Source of the DNA: Gammaproteobacteria bacterium
GTDB lineage: Bacteria; Pseudomonadota; Gammaproteobacteria; Immundisolibacterales; Immundisolibacteraceae
NCBI GenBank assembly: GCA_003526065.1
Contig: DQBD01000225.1
Coordinates: 3,672-8,820, forward strand
Direction: 5' to 3'
Length of the DNA stretch: 5,149 nt
How positions within the stretch are numbered: position 1 is the stretch's first letter; every line of letters starts with the position of its first letter. Below the pieces are notes generated by a model that searched no databases, was not told where the DNA came from, and saw only the letters and a program-made list of their open reading frames with translations. The position numbers and the translations under genes were made by a program. Positions 1-5,149 of the stretch are shown here, piece by piece.

Positions 1-277
1 CGACGCCGCAGTTGCCCATCACGGCGGTGGTGACACCGTGCTCGGCCGACGGCGTGAGCAGGCCGTCCCAGGCGATCTGTGCGTCGAAATGGGTGTGCGG
101 ATCGACGAACCCGGGCGCCAGTACCTGCCCCGCCGCGTCGATCCGCTCGGCCGCCTCGCCGGCAGGCACCTGTCCCAGGGCGACGATGCGTCCGTCCTTG
201 ACCGCCAGACCGCCGGGGAAGGCCGGCGCGCCGGTGCCATCGACGATACGGGCGTTTTCGATCAGCAAGTCGTACAT
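1..277 (-). CDS. N-acyl-D-amino-acid deacylase-like amidohydrolase, N-terminal part
   Basis: The first 92 residues are visible from the ATG at 277; the gene runs off the left edge, and family members are usually around 480-570 residues. The start MYDLLIENARIVDGTG (1-16) and KDGRIVALG (27-35) are the classic opening of the amidohydrolase beta-sandwich domain. APGFVDPHTHFDAQ (54-67) holds the HxH metal-binding pair His61/His63. Next come the near-invariant TTAVMGNCG (83-91) residues, whose Cys90 matches the zinc-ligand cysteine of D-aminoacylases. The family hydrolyses the amide bond of N-acyl-D-amino acids or, in relatives, hydantoins, dihydropyrimidines and other cyclic amides. Only 10 bases separate it from the dioxygenase beta gene, so it probably belongs to the same operon and may act on an amide-bearing pathway intermediate. 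Name by family is confident; the substrate is not, since the later active-site residues are outside the window. Confidence 0.87.
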   Translation of the reverse strand, partial: MYDLLIENARIVDGTGAPAFPGGLAVKDGRIVALGQVPAGEAAERIDAAGQVLAPGFVDPHTHFDAQIAWDGLLTPSAEHGVTTAVMGNCGV

Positions 278-283
278 CAGGGG

Positions 284-289
284 CCTCTC
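284..289 (-). promoter_or_regulatory. Ribosome binding site of the amidohydrolase, overlapping the beta-subunit stop codon
   Basis: GAGAGG starts inside the TGA stop of the beta subunit and sits six bases before the ATG at 277. As at 3116-3120, the overlap of stop and binding site points to coupled translation and to membership of the same transcript. Confidence 0.7.
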
Positions 290-782
290 AGACGTGGTAC
301 AGGTCGAGCACGGTCGGGATGAAGTCGTTCATCAGCGTGATGCGCTTGCCGGCAATGCGCCAGGCGTCGCCGTCGGCCACCAGCCGGTGCTCGTACAGAC
401 CGAAGAACGCGCCGACCTGCTTGTTGCGGAAGTAATCGACACGGAACGATGAATGCAGCGTCATGGTCCCCGGCGCGTGATCCAGCAGCAGGATGTTGCC
501 GACCTGATGACAGGTCCGCGGCAGCGGCACCGAGGCGGGCGAGGCGCCCGACACGAACCGCTCGATGCGCTCCAGCAACCGGCCGCGGCCGGCCAGGTAC
601 AGCAGCGAGATCTCGGTCTGTGGGTCGGTGATCTGGGCATGCTCGCCGACCCAGGACGGCGCCCACAGCACACAATCGTCGGTGTAGAGCGCCAACCAGT
701 CCTGCCACTGCTGGCGGTCCAGGTAGTAGCCCTCGCGGTACAGCAGTTCGCTGCCGGCGGCCAGCAGTTGCGCCCGGCTCAC
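288..782 (-). CDS. Ring-hydroxylating dioxygenase beta (small) subunit, SnoaL/NTF2-like fold
   Basis: A complete 164-residue protein, the usual length for this family. It starts with GTG at 782, in a GTGA overlap with the alpha-subunit stop codon, so the two are very probably translationally coupled. A GGGGG (790-794) seven bases upstream of the GTG may serve as binding site. Typical beta-subunit features are EGYYLDRQQWQDWLALYTDD (residues 17-36), the mid-region RIERFVSGASPASVPLPRT (72-90), CHQVGNILLL (91-100), an LHSSFRVDYFR strand (109-119) and the C-terminal WRIAGKRITLMND (141-153). The cone-shaped NTF2-like subunit carries no metal and mainly supports the alpha3beta3 assembly. The open frame extends upstream through the alpha gene, but that extension has no family similarity and is discarded. 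Stop TGA at 288-290. Confidence 0.92.
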   Translation of the reverse strand: MSRAQLLAAGSELLYREGYYLDRQQWQDWLALYTDDCVLWAPSWVGEHAQITDPQTEISLLYLAGRGRLLERIERFVSGASPASVPLPRTCHQVGNILLLDHAPGTMTLHSSFRVDYFRNKQVGAFFGLYEHRLVADGDAWRIAGKRITLMNDFIPTVLDLYHV

Positions 783-2155
783 GGCTGCACCCCCAGCACC
801 TCGGCCTGGCCACGTTGCATCTGGTCCAGCCAGCCCTGGTAGACGCCCAGGTACACCGCCTCGCCCTGGATGCCGATGTTGCCGCTGATGGAGTGGTTGG
901 GTTCGATGCCCACCGTCCGGGCCGCCTCGTCGGGGCCCTCGCGCAGCAAGGCCAGACCGCGGTGATAGCCCTGGTTCCACTCGACGCTGCGGGCCTGATC
1001 GCCAAGCTGGCAGCGCTCGTAGATGACGGTGTCGTCGGGCGTCGCAACGCCGGTGGCGCTGAAGAAATCCTCGTACTGGCGGATGCGCAGCGCGCGCGCC
1101 TGGGGCGGCTCGCCCTTGGGCGCCAGACAGAACGCGTACACCTCGGTCTTGTCCACGGACACCGGGCGCAGCAGGCGCATCTGGAAGGTGGCGCTCTCGA
1201 CCAGCAGGATGTTCGGGAAGATCGCCACCACCCGGCCGCTGACCATCATGTCGGCCTTGGCTTCGCCGAAGCGCTCGGCCATCTGCTGCCACATGGCATA
1301 CGACGGCCGGTCCTCGCGCTTGCCGGCACCGCGCAGCCACATGCCGCCGTGGCCGTGGGGGAAGGTGTAGTAGGACACCTCGGCGTCGGCATTGATGAAG
1401 CTGTTGAGGTCAATCGAGCGGTTGGCGTCGGCACCCTGGCGCTTCATGCGGTTCATGACCATGGTGCCGAAGCTCGCGTGCAGGGTCTTGGCGTGATAGA
1501 TGTCGAGACAGTTCTCGAACACCATCTTCCAGTTGCCGCCGTAGGTGAAGTTGGCGTCGCCGCGTACCACTTCGAGCCCGTCCGGCGACTGATCGACCCA
1601 CGAATCGATGAACACCGCCGCGCTGCCCAGATACTCGCGCAGCGGGACCACCTCCGGGTTCAGGCTGGCGAAGAAAAAGCCGCGGTATTCCTCGAGCCGC
1701 GCCACCTGCGGCAGGTCGTGGCTCATGCCCCGAAACGCGTCCGTGTAGCCGCCGGCGGCTTCATCCGCCACCTGCAGGCACTTGCCGGTGCTGTCGAACA
1801 TCCAGCCGTGGTACGGGCACTTGTGGCGCTGCGTGTTGCCCGCCTGGGTGGTCGCCACCGCCGCGCCGCGGTGGCTGCAATGGTTCAGCAGTGCCCGTAC
1901 CTGACCGTCACCGCCACGCTGAAGAATGATGGGCGTGCGACCGACAACGCCGGTGATGAAGTCATACGGCTCGGGTATCTGCGCCGCGTGACCGACGAAC
2001 ACCCACGAGCGCTCGTAGATGTAGCGCATCTCGAGCTCGAACAGCTCCGGGTCGCGGAACAGGTCCAGGTGCATGCGCAGCACCCCGTCCTCGGGACGGG
2101 CATCGACATAGCGGGAAAAGTCCCGCAGCGGCCATTCGCGAACACGCGCGTCCAT
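779..2155 (-). CDS. Rieske aromatic ring-hydroxylating dioxygenase, alpha (large) subunit, benzoate/anthranilate-dioxygenase-like
   Basis: A complete 458-residue protein starting at the ATG at 2155 and ending in TGA at 779. The N-terminal Rieske domain binds a [2Fe-2S] cluster through CSH (Cys93, His95) and CPYH (Cys113, His116), with HRG and GW flanks as expected. The catalytic domain shows NWKMVFEN (208-215), then DIYHAKTLH, giving bridging Asp218 and iron ligands His221 and His226. The third ligand is probably Asp374 or Asp375 in ATPDDTVIYERCQ (371-383). The stretch HDLPQVARLEEYRGFFFASLNP (146-167) and DQSPDGLEVVRG (188-199) resemble BenA/AntA-type enzymes. Such enzymes add O2 to an aromatic ring, usually of a carboxylated substrate, to give a cis-diol, and work as alpha/beta hexamers in the cytosol. 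The beta subunit follows directly. No reductase (BenC-like) or diol dehydrogenase is present here. All metal ligands look intact; the substrate is unknown. Confidence 0.93.
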   Translation of the reverse strand: MDARVREWPLRDFSRYVDARPEDGVLRMHLDLFRDPELFELEMRYIYERSWVFVGHAAQIPEPYDFITGVVGRTPIILQRGGDGQVRALLNHCSHRGAAVATTQAGNTQRHKCPYHGWMFDSTGKCLQVADEAAGGYTDAFRGMSHDLPQVARLEEYRGFFFASLNPEVVPLREYLGSAAVFIDSWVDQSPDGLEVVRGDANFTYGGNWKMVFENCLDIYHAKTLHASFGTMVMNRMKRQGADANRSIDLNSFINADAEVSYYTFPHGHGGMWLRGAGKREDRPSYAMWQQMAERFGEAKADMMVSGRVVAIFPNILLVESATFQMRLLRPVSVDKTEVYAFCLAPKGEPPQARALRIRQYEDFFSATGVATPDDTVIYERCQLGDQARSVEWNQGYHRGLALLREGPDEAARTVGIEPNHSISGNIGIQGEAVYLGVYQGWLDQMQRGQAEVLGVQP

Positions 2156-2163
2156 TCCTCTCT

Positions 2164-2170
2164 CCTCCTC
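2164..2170 (-). promoter_or_regulatory. Ribosome binding site of the Rieske alpha subunit
   Basis: GAGGAGG lies eight bases before the ATG at 2155 within a long purine tract. An in-frame ATG at 2212 has GGGAGGA immediately before it, with only about one base of spacing, so it is the weaker choice. Starting at 2155 also removes a 19-residue low-complexity extension that family members lack. Confidence 0.8.
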
Positions 2171-2185
2171 GTGCCGTGTCTCGGA

Positions 2186-2200
2186 GCCGGCAGCGCCGGC
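2186..2200 (-). other. Leader hairpin GCCGGC-GCT-GCCGGC upstream of the Rieske alpha subunit
   Basis: Two GCCGGC hexamers (2186-2191 and 2195-2200) separated by three bases can form a 6-bp GC stem with a 3-base loop, ending 30 bases before the ATG at 2155 and just upstream of the purine-rich ribosome binding site. No T-run follows on the minus strand. The design matches the hairpin at 4394-4408 in front of the other oxygenase gene. Confidence 0.5.
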
Positions 2201-2237
2201 CCGCCGTGTCATTCCTCCCTGGATTGCCTGCCCGCAC

Positions 2238-2299
2238 GCGGCGGTACAGGCCCGCGCCGACCGTTCCTGGCCAGCGCCGAATCGCTGCCCTACCGCCGC
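2238..2299. repeat. 9-bp inverted repeat in the hydrolase-dioxygenase spacer
   Basis: GCGGCGGTA at 2238-2246 is matched exactly by its reverse complement at 2291-2299, with 44 bases between. A smaller stem, CAGCG (2272-2276) with CGCTG (2283-2287), is nested inside. The outer arm starts one base after the hydrolase stop codon. No T-run follows on either strand, so this is not a standard terminator. It could be an mRNA-processing or stabilising structure, or an operator, or chance in GC-rich DNA. Confidence 0.4.
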
Positions 2300-2300
2300 C

Positions 2301-3107
2301 TCACGGCGCGGTACCGGCCGGCCGCGCCAGCGCCTGCCAGGTAAGCGCCAGCACGTCCGGCAGGCGTTCCAGCTGCACCAGGTGCGAGGCCTGGTCCAGC
2401 ACGTCCAGCCGTGCGCCGGGAATGCTGTCGCGGAAGGTGTCGCCATAACCGACCGGGATCAGCCCGTCCTGGCGGCCCCAGATGATCTGCGTCGGCGTCT
2501 TGATCCGTGGCAGGCGACGGATCAGACCCTTGTCGGGAATCGGCCACAGGAACTTGGCAGCCGCGCTGAGCGTGCCCAGGCGCTGGATCAGCACATCCAC
2601 CTGGTCGTCAACGTCCTCCGGCATGGCGCCGAGCAGTTCGGCGATCGGCGACTTGGGATCGACCAGCACGCGTTCGGCAAGCTCGGTCGAGCGCATGGCG
2701 AAGATGTCCGGCATCGGGTCGTCCATGTCGAACAGGCCCGCCGGGGCAATGGCGATCAGCCGCCCGACCCGGCTTGGGTCGTTGGCCGCCATCTCGCAGG
2801 CAATCATGCCCCCCATGGAGTGGCCGACGACGTCGGCGCGGCCGATGTCCAGCGCATCGAGCAGGTCGTAGTAGCACAGCACCAGATCCCACAGGTCGCG
2901 CACCTGGCTGATGTCGTTGGACTTCGAGGTACCCGGCAGAAACGGCGCGATCACGCGCCGGCGGGCGGCCAGCGCGTCCAGGTACGGGTCCCAGGCCAGG
3001 CCTCCGGCGCCATGCAGGAACAGCAACGGGTCACCGCTGCCGGCCTCCAGCGTGTCGATGGCAAGGCGGGCATTGACCTGGTAGGTATGGGTTGTCGGCT
3101 CGGCCAT
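2301..3107 (-). CDS. Alpha/beta-fold hydrolase (meta-cleavage-product-hydrolase-like)
   Basis: A complete 268-residue protein of normal length for the family. The open frame continues upstream into the monooxygenase gene, but the ATG at 3107 has a ribosome binding site and leaves an 11-base gap, so it is taken as the start. The alpha/beta hydrolase core is clear: HGAGG (32-36) gives the oxyanion-hole loop, GHSMGG (95-100) is the nucleophile elbow with Ser97, GRQD (211-214) supplies Asp214, and DQASHLVQLERLP (238-250) carries His242. No signal peptide is present. Related enzymes split C-C bonds in ring-fission products (BphD/DmpD type), or hydrolyse esters, lactones and enol-lactones. Placement between a flavin monooxygenase and a Rieske dioxygenase favours a catabolic role, for example acting on an ester or lactone made by the monooxygenase, but this is inference. 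Alternatives are an esterase, haloperoxidase-like protein or proline-iminopeptidase-like enzyme. Confidence 0.88.
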   Translation of the reverse strand: MAEPTTHTYQVNARLAIDTLEAGSGDPLLFLHGAGGLAWDPYLDALAARRRVIAPFLPGTSKSNDISQVRDLWDLVLCYYDLLDALDIGRADVVGHSMGGMIACEMAANDPSRVGRLIAIAPAGLFDMDDPMPDIFAMRSTELAERVLVDPKSPIAELLGAMPEDVDDQVDVLIQRLGTLSAAAKFLWPIPDKGLIRRLPRIKTPTQIIWGRQDGLIPVGYGDTFRDSIPGARLDVLDQASHLVQLERLPDVLALTWQALARPAGTAP

Positions 3108-3115
3108 TTCGTGGT

Positions 3116-3120
3116 CCCTC
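3116..3120 (-). promoter_or_regulatory. Ribosome binding site of the hydrolase, overlapping the monooxygenase stop codon
   Basis: GAGGG begins within the TGA stop of the monooxygenase (3119-3121) and lies eight bases before the ATG at 3107. The overlap of stop codon and binding site suggests that ribosomes finishing the monooxygenase re-initiate on the hydrolase. It also supports the ATG at 3107 over the longer reading frame that opens at 3203 inside the upstream gene. Confidence 0.7.
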
Positions 3121-4375
3121 AGGTGGCGCTGCGACGGGTGTCCTGCGGCTCCGGGTCGCCAAACCCGCTCGGCCAGAACGGGCGGTGATCCCACTCGGGC
3201 CACAGGTTGCGGATGTGCGGCAGCACGCCCTCGGCGAACAGGTTCAGGTTTTTCAGCGTCAGGTGCTGCGGCATGGAGCCGCAGTGGAACAGCCAGATCA
3301 GGTTGCCGACGTTCAGCTCGCGTGCCGCCTCGATGATCTGCTCACGCACGGTCTGTGGTGAGCCGGCGATGATGTACCCGCTCTCGACCAGCTCCTTCCA
3401 GCCGAAGCCCTCGTCCAGGATGGCCTTGCCGACCTTGGCCGTGCCGTCCAGCTGCGAACGCAGGCCGGCACGCAGCGAAGCGACGGTGCGGTAGCCCGGC
3501 GCCTCGAAAAAGCGCGGGTCGATGTGCATGCACTTGGCGAAGAAGTACTTGACGTGCTCCTCGTAGTCGATCTGCGCCTGCGCGTCGGTCTCCGACACGC
3601 AGATGAACTGCGCGTAGCCGGCGCGGTAGGGGTTGCGGTCCTTGCCGAGCGCGTCGGCGCGGTCCCAGAACGGCCCCATCACCTTCTTGGCGTACTTGTG
3701 GCCGAAGAACGACAGATACGAGAACGAGTAGTCGTTGATCAGCGAGAAATCGTAGGTCTCGACGCTGCCGCCGCCCGGAATCCACACCGGCGGATGCGGG
3801 CGCTGGGCGGTGCGCGGCCAGGTGTTCACGTAGCGCAGCTGGTTGTACTTGCCGTTCCAGGTGAACACCTCGTCCGTGGTCCAGGCCTTCATCACCAGGT
3901 CGTGCGCCTCGTAGTAGCGCTCGCGCATCTCGGACGGGTTGATGCCGTAGACGTAGTTGGTGTCCATGGACGTGCCGACGGGGAAGCCCGCAATGAACTT
4001 GCCGCCCGACAGCACGTCCAGCATGGCCATCTCCTCGGCCACGCGAATCGGCGGGTTGTACAGCGCCAGGCTGTTGCCCAGCACCACCACGGACGTGGTG
4101 TCCGAATGGCGCACCTTGCGCGACAGGATGGACGCCATCAGGTTCGGCGACGGCATCAGACCGTAGCCGTTGCTGTGGTGCTCGTTCACGCCGACCGCGT
4201 CGTAGCCGAGATCGACCGCCGTCTCCAGCGCGTCCAGATAGTCGTGGTAGTACGTGTGGCCCTTGCGCGGGTCGTACAGCGACCGCGGGATGCTGACCCA
4301 CACGCTGTCGTACTTCTTTTCGAAATCGGCCGGCAGGTCCTTGTAAGGCATCAGATTGAACGCAACGACCTTCAT
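3119..4375 (-). CDS. LLM-class (luciferase-like) flavin-dependent monooxygenase
   Basis: A complete 418-residue protein that starts at the ATG at 4375 and ends in TGA at 3119. An in-frame GTG at 4381 is rejected because the AGGAGG overlaps it. The bacterial luciferase-like TIM-barrel family is recognisable from NEHH (64-67), VVLGNSLAL (97-105, flavin-binding strand), RVAEEMAMLDVLSGGKF (111-127), GFPVG (130-134), the loop GGGS (201-204) and AGSPQTVREQI (337-347) near the C-terminus. Family members use reduced FMN, or F420 in some bacteria, and O2 to hydroxylate or cleave small molecules; they need a separate flavin reductase, and none is in the window. No signal peptide is seen, so it is probably cytosolic. 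Length fits two-component members with a longer C-terminal region. It heads a tight pair with the hydrolase. FMN is more likely than F420 for a proteobacterium, but the cofactor and substrate are not determined. Confidence 0.9.
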   Translation of the reverse strand: MKVVAFNLMPYKDLPADFEKKYDSVWVSIPRSLYDPRKGHTYYHDYLDALETAVDLGYDAVGVNEHHSNGYGLMPSPNLMASILSRKVRHSDTTSVVVLGNSLALYNPPIRVAEEMAMLDVLSGGKFIAGFPVGTSMDTNYVYGINPSEMRERYYEAHDLVMKAWTTDEVFTWNGKYNQLRYVNTWPRTAQRPHPPVWIPGGGSVETYDFSLINDYSFSYLSFFGHKYAKKVMGPFWDRADALGKDRNPYRAGYAQFICVSETDAQAQIDYEEHVKYFFAKCMHIDPRFFEAPGYRTVASLRAGLRSQLDGTAKVGKAILDEGFGWKELVESGYIIAGSPQTVREQIIEAARELNVGNLIWLFHCGSMPQHLTLKNLNLFAEGVLPHIRNLWPEWDHRPFWPSGFGDPEPQDTRRSAT

Positions 4376-4380
4376 GGCCA

Positions 4381-4386
4381 CCTCCT
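4381..4386 (-). promoter_or_regulatory. Ribosome binding site of the monooxygenase gene
   Basis: A perfect AGGAGG lies five bases before the ATG at 4375. The same bases overlap the in-frame GTG at 4381, which therefore has no usable spacing, so the ATG two codons later is chosen as the start. Confidence 0.85.
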
Positions 4387-4393
4387 GTTGACT

Positions 4394-4408
4394 GCCGGCA
4401 AGGCCGGC
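4394..4408 (-). other. Leader hairpin GCCGGC-CTT-GCCGGC upstream of the monooxygenase
   Basis: Two copies of the self-complementary hexamer GCCGGC (4394-4399 and 4403-4408) are separated by three bases and can pair into a 6-bp all-GC stem with a 3-base loop. It lies between the candidate promoter and the ribosome binding site, ending 18 bases before the ATG. No T-run follows on the minus strand, so it does not look like an intrinsic terminator. It may influence mRNA stability or translation. A hairpin of the same design precedes the dioxygenase gene at 2186-2200. Confidence 0.5.
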
Positions 4409-4424
4409 TCTTCCTGAACGAGCG

Positions 4425-4433
4425 TTTATACCA
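4425..4433 (-). promoter_or_regulatory. Candidate extended -10 promoter for the monooxygenase operon
   Basis: On the minus strand the spacer reads TGGTATAAA, which fits the extended -10 pattern TGnTATAAT with one mismatch and stands out in otherwise GC-rich DNA. A start of transcription near 4418 would give a leader of about 43 bases before the ATG at 4375. No convincing -35 hexamer sits 17 bases upstream (a TTGCCA lies only 9 bases away), which is acceptable for extended -10 promoters. This is a motif match only; read-through from the ligase gene is equally possible. Confidence 0.35.
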
Positions 4434-4439
4434 GACTCG

Positions 4440-4471
4440 TGGCAAACCGATCACCCGTCTGGCAAACCGAT
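4440..4471. repeat. 12-bp direct repeat straddling the ligase stop codon
   Basis: The 12-mer TGGCAAACCGAT (plus strand) occurs exactly at 4440-4451 and again at 4460-4471, a 20-bp period. On the coding strand the upstream copy encodes the near-terminal Ile-Gly-Leu-Pro of the ligase, and the second copy begins inside the TGA stop codon and runs into the spacer. Between them sits one half of a 6-bp inverted repeat, CCAGAC (4431-4436) with GTCTGG (4457-4462). It could be a small tandem-duplication scar or a binding site with one face-to-face turn spacing of about two helical turns. Function is unknown. Confidence 0.6.
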
Positions 4472-5149
4472 GAAATCCTCGAACTTGCCGCTGGGCGGCC
4501 GCTCGATGGCGGCCACCGGCCTGAGCACGATCTCGAACGGGTAACGCAGGCGCTGGCGCAGCATGGCCTGCAGCGCCCGCTGCTCGCCGGCCTGCAGCGG
4601 ACGCTCGGCCACCAGCTGCGCCTCGATGCGCGCGGGCGCCGTCTGACGCAGGCGAAACTGCCGCACCGGCGCGATCGCCAGCCACGCCTCGGCCGGAAAG
4701 GACGGCCAGTGCCGGCTGCCGTCCGGCAGGCGCAGCAGGTTGCGCGCACGGCCGTGGATGCGCCGCAGCACCGGCAACCCGCGCCCGCAGCGGCACGGCG
4801 GGCCAACCTCGGCGAAATCGCCGATGGCGTAACGCACCAGCGGCATGGCGAAGTTGTGCAGCGGCGTCAGTACCACCTCGCCCGTGGCGCCGGCCGGGCA
4901 TGGCCGCCCATCCCCGTCCAGCACCTCCAGCAGCACGTTCTCGGACTGCACGTGGTAGTGCTCCGGAACCTGCGGGCACTGCAGGGCCAGATACCCGGCT
5001 TCCTCGCAGCTGTAGATGTCCGCCAGCGGCACGCCCCACGTTGCCCGCGCCAGCACCCGCAAATCGTCCGCCAATTGCTCGCCGAAGGTGCCGACCCCGC
5101 GCAGGCGCGCCGGCCGCTCGCCGCGCCGCGCGGCTTCCAGCAGCAGGCC
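4451..5149 (-). CDS. PaaK-like AMP-forming acyl-CoA ligase (phenylacetate-CoA ligase / coenzyme F390 synthetase family), C-terminal part
   Basis: The gene enters from the right edge and ends in TGA at 4451-4453. The visible part is 232 residues, roughly the last half of a ~430-residue family member; its true start is outside the window, and the TTG at 5074 is internal. Visible adenylation-family motifs, numbered from the window edge, are YSCEEAGY (46-53, the YGxTE-like A5 motif), RYAIGDF (106-112, A7, with Asp111 expected to hold the ATP ribose), CRCGRGLP (119-126, typical of PaaK and F390 synthetases), IHGRARNLL (131-139, A8 hinge) and PPSGKFEDF (218-226, with Lys222 the expected A10 catalytic lysine). 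The family activates a carboxylate as acyl-AMP and usually transfers it to CoA in the cytosol. The acid used here is unknown; the neighbours suggest an aromatic acid. Family call is firm, substrate is not. Confidence 0.88.
   Translation of the reverse strand, partial: GLLLEAARRGERPARLRGVGTFGEQLADDLRVLARATWGVPLADIYSCEEAGYLALQCPQVPEHYHVQSENVLLEVLDGDGRPCPAGATGEVVLTPLHNFAMPLVRYAIGDFAEVGPPCRCGRGLPVLRRIHGRARNLLRLPDGSRHWPSFPAEAWLAIAPVRQFRLRQTAPARIEAQLVAERPLQAGEQRALQAMLRQRLRYPFEIVLRPVAAIERPPSGKFEDFIGLPDG

Noticed and set aside
12..452. Plus-strand open frame at the left edge
   Set aside because: It is antisense to the amidohydrolase start and the beta-subunit end, both of which carry family motifs and ribosome binding sites.
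815..2344. Long plus-strand open frame (509 codons) opposite the Rieske alpha gene
   Set aside because: It mirrors a well-supported gene on the other strand, has no recognisable motifs and is rich in His, Val and Ala; long antisense frames are expected in GC-rich coding DNA.
4394..4408. Intrinsic terminator after the ligase gene
   Set aside because: The stem is GC-rich, but no T-run follows on the minus strand, and on the plus strand only a short TCTT follows.
3524..4417. Plus-strand open frame of 297 codons opposite the monooxygenase
   Set aside because: It lies antisense to a gene with clear family motifs, and its His/Val-rich translation resembles no family I know.
3342..5039. Minus-strand open frame of 565 codons running across the ligase and monooxygenase genes
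   Set aside because: It is out of frame with both recognised proteins and gives Arg/Gly/Ala-rich low-complexity sequence, typical of a codon-bias shadow.
1..5149. Mobile element, CRISPR array, tRNA or phage content
   Set aside because: No transposase, integrase, terminal inverted repeats, regularly spaced repeats or tRNA-like cloverleaf were seen on either strand.

Overview
The window looks like chromosomal DNA from a GC-rich (estimated mid-60s % G+C) bacterium, most likely a proteobacterium. This rests on base composition, strong Shine-Dalgarno sites and gene families; nothing here fixes the taxon. All six genes lie on the minus strand, so transcription runs from high to low coordinates. 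Both ends of the window cut through a gene.

In transcription order: (1) the C-terminal ~232 residues of a PaaK/F390-synthetase-like AMP-forming acyl-CoA ligase (5149-4451). (2) A 75-base leader with a candidate extended -10 promoter and a small hairpin, then a luciferase-like flavin-dependent monooxygenase (4375-3119). (3) 11 bases later, an alpha/beta hydrolase with an intact Ser-Asp-His triad (3107-2301). (4) A 145-base spacer with inverted repeats and a second hairpin of the same design, then a Rieske ring-hydroxylating dioxygenase alpha subunit of the benzoate/anthranilate type (2155-779). (5) Its beta subunit, overlapping by 4 bases (782-288). (6) 10 bases later, the first 92 residues of an N-acyl-D-amino-acid deacylase-like amidohydrolase (277-1). 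No tRNA, rRNA, CRISPR array, insertion sequence or regulator gene was seen.

The set reads as a catabolic cluster for an aromatic or heterocyclic, possibly amide-bearing, compound. A flavin monooxygenase and a Rieske dioxygenase would insert oxygen, the hydrolase and amidohydrolase would break C-C, ester or amide bonds, and the ligase would make an acyl-CoA. The substrate cannot be read from the sequence. No reductase, ferredoxin, dihydrodiol dehydrogenase or ring-cleavage dioxygenase lies in the window, so electron supply and ring opening must be encoded elsewhere. The most useful non-coding observations are the paired GCCGGC-N3-GCCGGC leader hairpins and a 12-bp direct repeat straddling the ligase stop codon.
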